The notes under the pieces: generated by a model
The model's database searches: none
What the model was told of the DNA's origin: nothing
What the model saw: only the letters and a program-made list of their open reading frames with translations
Program-made: the position numbers and the translations under genes
Source: Rhizobium sp. RM
GTDB taxonomy: Bacteria; Pseudomonadota; Alphaproteobacteria; Rhizobiales; Rhizobiaceae
Reading direction: 5' to 3'
DNA length: 64,000 nucleotides
NCBI RefSeq assembly: GCF_013390595.1
Contig: NZ_JACAWV010000022.1
Coordinates: 868,001-932,000 of the forward strand
In this document: positions 62,196-64,000 of the stretch, in pieces
Position numbering within the stretch: the stretch's first letter is position 1
Layout: each line of letters begins with the position of its first letter

Positions 62196-64000
62196 TCAGC
62201 TTGCGGCGCGATAACGCAGGTCGTCAAGGCCCGCCTGATCGTCCGAAGACTGCAGGTCATCACCCACGAGATTGGCGATCGAGGTCACAGGGCCAGGTTT
62301 ACCGAAGAAGAAGCCCTGCACCTGCAGGCAACCTTCTCGGCGCAGGAACTCTATATGAGCCTGCGTCTCAACCCCTTCGGCCAGAACCGGAATGTTCAAG
62401 CTGTGCGCCAGGATAAGCGTCGAACGGACGATGGCCTCGGACTGCACATTCGTCGAGAGGCCGTCGATAAACGCACGGTCGATCTTGATCTTGTCGAAGG
62501 GGAAACTCTGCAAGGTCGAAAGCGAGGAATAACCGGTACCGTAGTCGTCCATGGCAATTTTCACACCCAACGCTTTCAGTCGGCGAATGGTCGTCAGGGC
62601 ATGGCGATGGTCGGCAATGATACTGCCCTCGGTGATTTCGAGTTCCAGCCGCGCTGGCTGAAGCCCCGTCTTGCGTAAAATCCTGTCCACCTTGTCGGGA
62701 AAGTCGTTGTCGGCCAGCTGCTGTGGCGCCACGTTGACGGCGACCGAAAGCGCCTTTTTCCAACGCGCGGCCTGTGTGCAAGCTTCCGCCAGCACCCATT
62801 CACCCAACTCAACAATGAAACCATTCTGCTCGGCAATCGGAATGAAATCGGCAGGGGAGATCATGCCGCGTGTCGGATGCTTCCAGCGCAAAAGCGTCTC
62901 GAAACCGACAATGCTGCCGGTATTGGTATCATTCTGCTGCTGATAATAGAGCTCGAACTCGTTGTTCTCCAGACCGGCACGCATGGCGATTGCAAGTGCA
63001 TTGCGCTCGCGGGCCGCATCGTCCATCGACTTGTCGTAGAAGCAGATCGTTTCTGCGATGCCATTCTTGGCGCGGTACATGGCCACATCGGCCTGGGCTA
63101 TCAGGGTATCGGCATCGACCGAACTGCTGTTGCGAACAGAAATGCCGACGCTCGCCCCGACGGTGAAAGAATGACCATTCCACTCGACCGGTGTGTTGAT
63201 CTGCTCGATCAGCCGTTTGGCAAACTCCGTGCCATCTGCACGGGTGTAATAAGCTTTGGTCAGCGCCACGAACTCGTCACCGCCCATACGCGCCAGGAAC
63301 TCGCCCGACCTCAACACGGAACTCGCCCGGTCTGCAATCGTGCGCAGCACCGCGTCTCCCGCCGCATGGCCGTGCACATCATTGATTTCCTTGAAGCGGT
63401 CAAGGTCGATCGACAACAGTGCAATATGCGCGCCGGTGGACACGTCACGCGTAAAGCGGGTGAGATGTTCGATAAATGCCGCACGGTTTGGAATGCCGGT
63501 CAGTGGATCGTGAAGCGACAGATGCCGATAACGCGCCACTGCCTGCTGCGTTGATTGAGCATCGATCACGTAGGTCGACAAGCCCAGTGCAAAAAGCAGC
63601 ACAGTCACTCCGATCGCTCCTCCTCCCATAAGTGCGGGCGAAAGGAGGCTCTCTTCAATGACAATCCGGGGATCGAACTCGAACGTCATCGATGCCATGC
63701 CGGTATAGTGCATCGACGCGATCGCCAGAATGAGAAAGGCGACGGCGGAATGTTTACAGAACCAGTTGATGGGACGGGCAATGCGGTTAACAGCCAAGGC
63801 GCCGAAGACAGCGCCAAGGATCAGCGATGCGATGACGTAGCTCTTGTTCCACTGGATGAAGCCCTGGACGTTATAGGCTGCCATGCCGGTGTAATGCATC
63901 GCCGCAATACCAAGGCCGACAATTGCACCACCGGCTTCGACGAAGGCACTTCTTCCACCATAGGCGGAAATGCCAAGCCCCGTCGTCATGGTCACGATGG
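62196..64000 (-). CDS. MHYT-GGDEF-EAL protein, C-terminal part (cut)
   Basis: The reading frame runs beyond the end of the window on the minus strand, so the N-terminus is missing. The visible ~600 residues start inside an MHYT sensor (AAMHYTGMAAYN; SMHYTGMASMTF, with membrane helices), then a GGDEF domain with intact ARMGGDEFVAL, and an EAL domain (VGFETLLRWKHPTRG, ETL in place of EAL; MDDYGTGYSSLSTLQSFPFDKIKIDRAFI). MHYT domains are proposed to bind metal and sense gases such as NO or O2. The product is predicted to make and degrade c-di-GMP. Start codon not in window. Confidence 0.9.
   Translation of the reverse strand, partial: IVTMTTGLGISAYGGRSAFVEAGGAIVGLGIAAMHYTGMAAYNVQGFIQWNKSYVIASLILGAVFGALAVNRIARPINWFCKHSAVAFLILAIASMHYTGMASMTFEFDPRIVIEESLLSPALMGGGAIGVTVLLFALGLSTYVIDAQSTQQAVARYRHLSLHDPLTGIPNRAAFIEHLTRFTRDVSTGAHIALLSIDLDRFKEINDVHGHAAGDAVLRTIADRASSVLRSGEFLARMGGDEFVALTKAYYTRADGTEFAKRLIEQINTPVEWNGHSFTVGASVGISVRNSSSVDADTLIAQADVAMYRAKNGIAETICFYDKSMDDAARERNALAIAMRAGLENNEFELYYQQQNDTNTGSIVGFETLLRWKHPTRGMISPADFIPIAEQNGFIVELGEWVLAEACTQAARWKKALSVAVNVAPQQLADNDFPDKVDRILRKTGLQPARLELEITEGSIIADHRHALTTIRRLKALGVKIAMDDYGTGYSSLSTLQSFPFDKIKIDRAFIDGLSTNVQSEAIVRSTLILAHSLNIPVLAEGVETQAHIEFLRREGCLQVQGFFFGKPGPVTSIANLVGDDLQSSDDQAGLDDLRYRAAS

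Overview
The window is a stretch of core chromosome from an alphaproteobacterium of the family Rhizobiaceae, most probably Agrobacterium (A. tumefaciens/fabrum complex). I base this on recognising a bacteriophytochrome of the Agp2 type next to rpoD and dnaG, an lpcC-type LPS core mannosyltransferase, the trxB-lsrB pair followed by two tandem AbcR-like small RNAs, carA and carB separated by about 6 kb, and several Rhizobiales-type small proteins (DUF930, DUF1236, YbjN, UbiK). I see no IS element, phage, CRISPR array or rRNA, and the assignments rest on reading the sequence without database searches.

Layout. 1-4.0 kb: end of a membrane protein gene, an Omp25-like beta-barrel protein, small secreted proteins, a CAU-anticodon tRNA, a SIMPL-domain protein and a yjbQ gene that appears frameshifted. 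4.3-13.2 kb: the red/far-red photoreceptor kinase agp2, a DUF930 envelope protein, and the macromolecular-synthesis genes rpoD, dnaG and yqeY. 13.5-24.9 kb: carA, a MATE exporter, a Cache chemoreceptor, DUF2938, a zinc metallopeptidase, a lone LytTR protein, carB and an SRPBCC protein. 25-31.7 kb: a DHA2 transporter, a two-gene operon encoding a radical SAM protein and a UdgX-type uracil-DNA glycosylase fusion, greA, lpcC and an Lrp regulator. 31.9-38.7 kb: trxB, lsrB, the two AbcR-like RNAs, an ArsR regulator with an Old Yellow Enzyme, and an SDR/LysR divergent pair. 39-50.3 kb: aatA, an EAL protein, a DMT transporter, a cold-shock gene, an MBL hydrolase, a petP-petR-histidine kinase operon, csaA, and ybjN-proC. 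50.6-64 kb: an lgt-midA-pgeF-M24 peptidase cluster, a lipoprotein, prs, a second chemoreceptor, an aldehyde dehydrogenase with an AcoR-like regulator, and an MHYT-GGDEF-EAL protein cut by the window end.

The most interesting locus is the radical SAM/UdgX operon (26599-29297). Directly before its first gene lies a perfect GTTC-N7-GTTC sequence, the alphaproteobacterial LexA box, overlapping a plausible -10 element. This suggests SOS control of a DNA repair or modification pair whose radical SAM chemistry is not established. Second is the AbcR locus: two structured RNAs share a nearly identical anti-Shine-Dalgarno segment, and the first has three copies of a CTGCACAAAAAA repeat around its promoter. 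Other points are a terminator-like hairpin in the greA leader, an ArsR operator candidate, a yjbQ frameshift, and a creatinase-fold protein lacking the M24 metal ligands.
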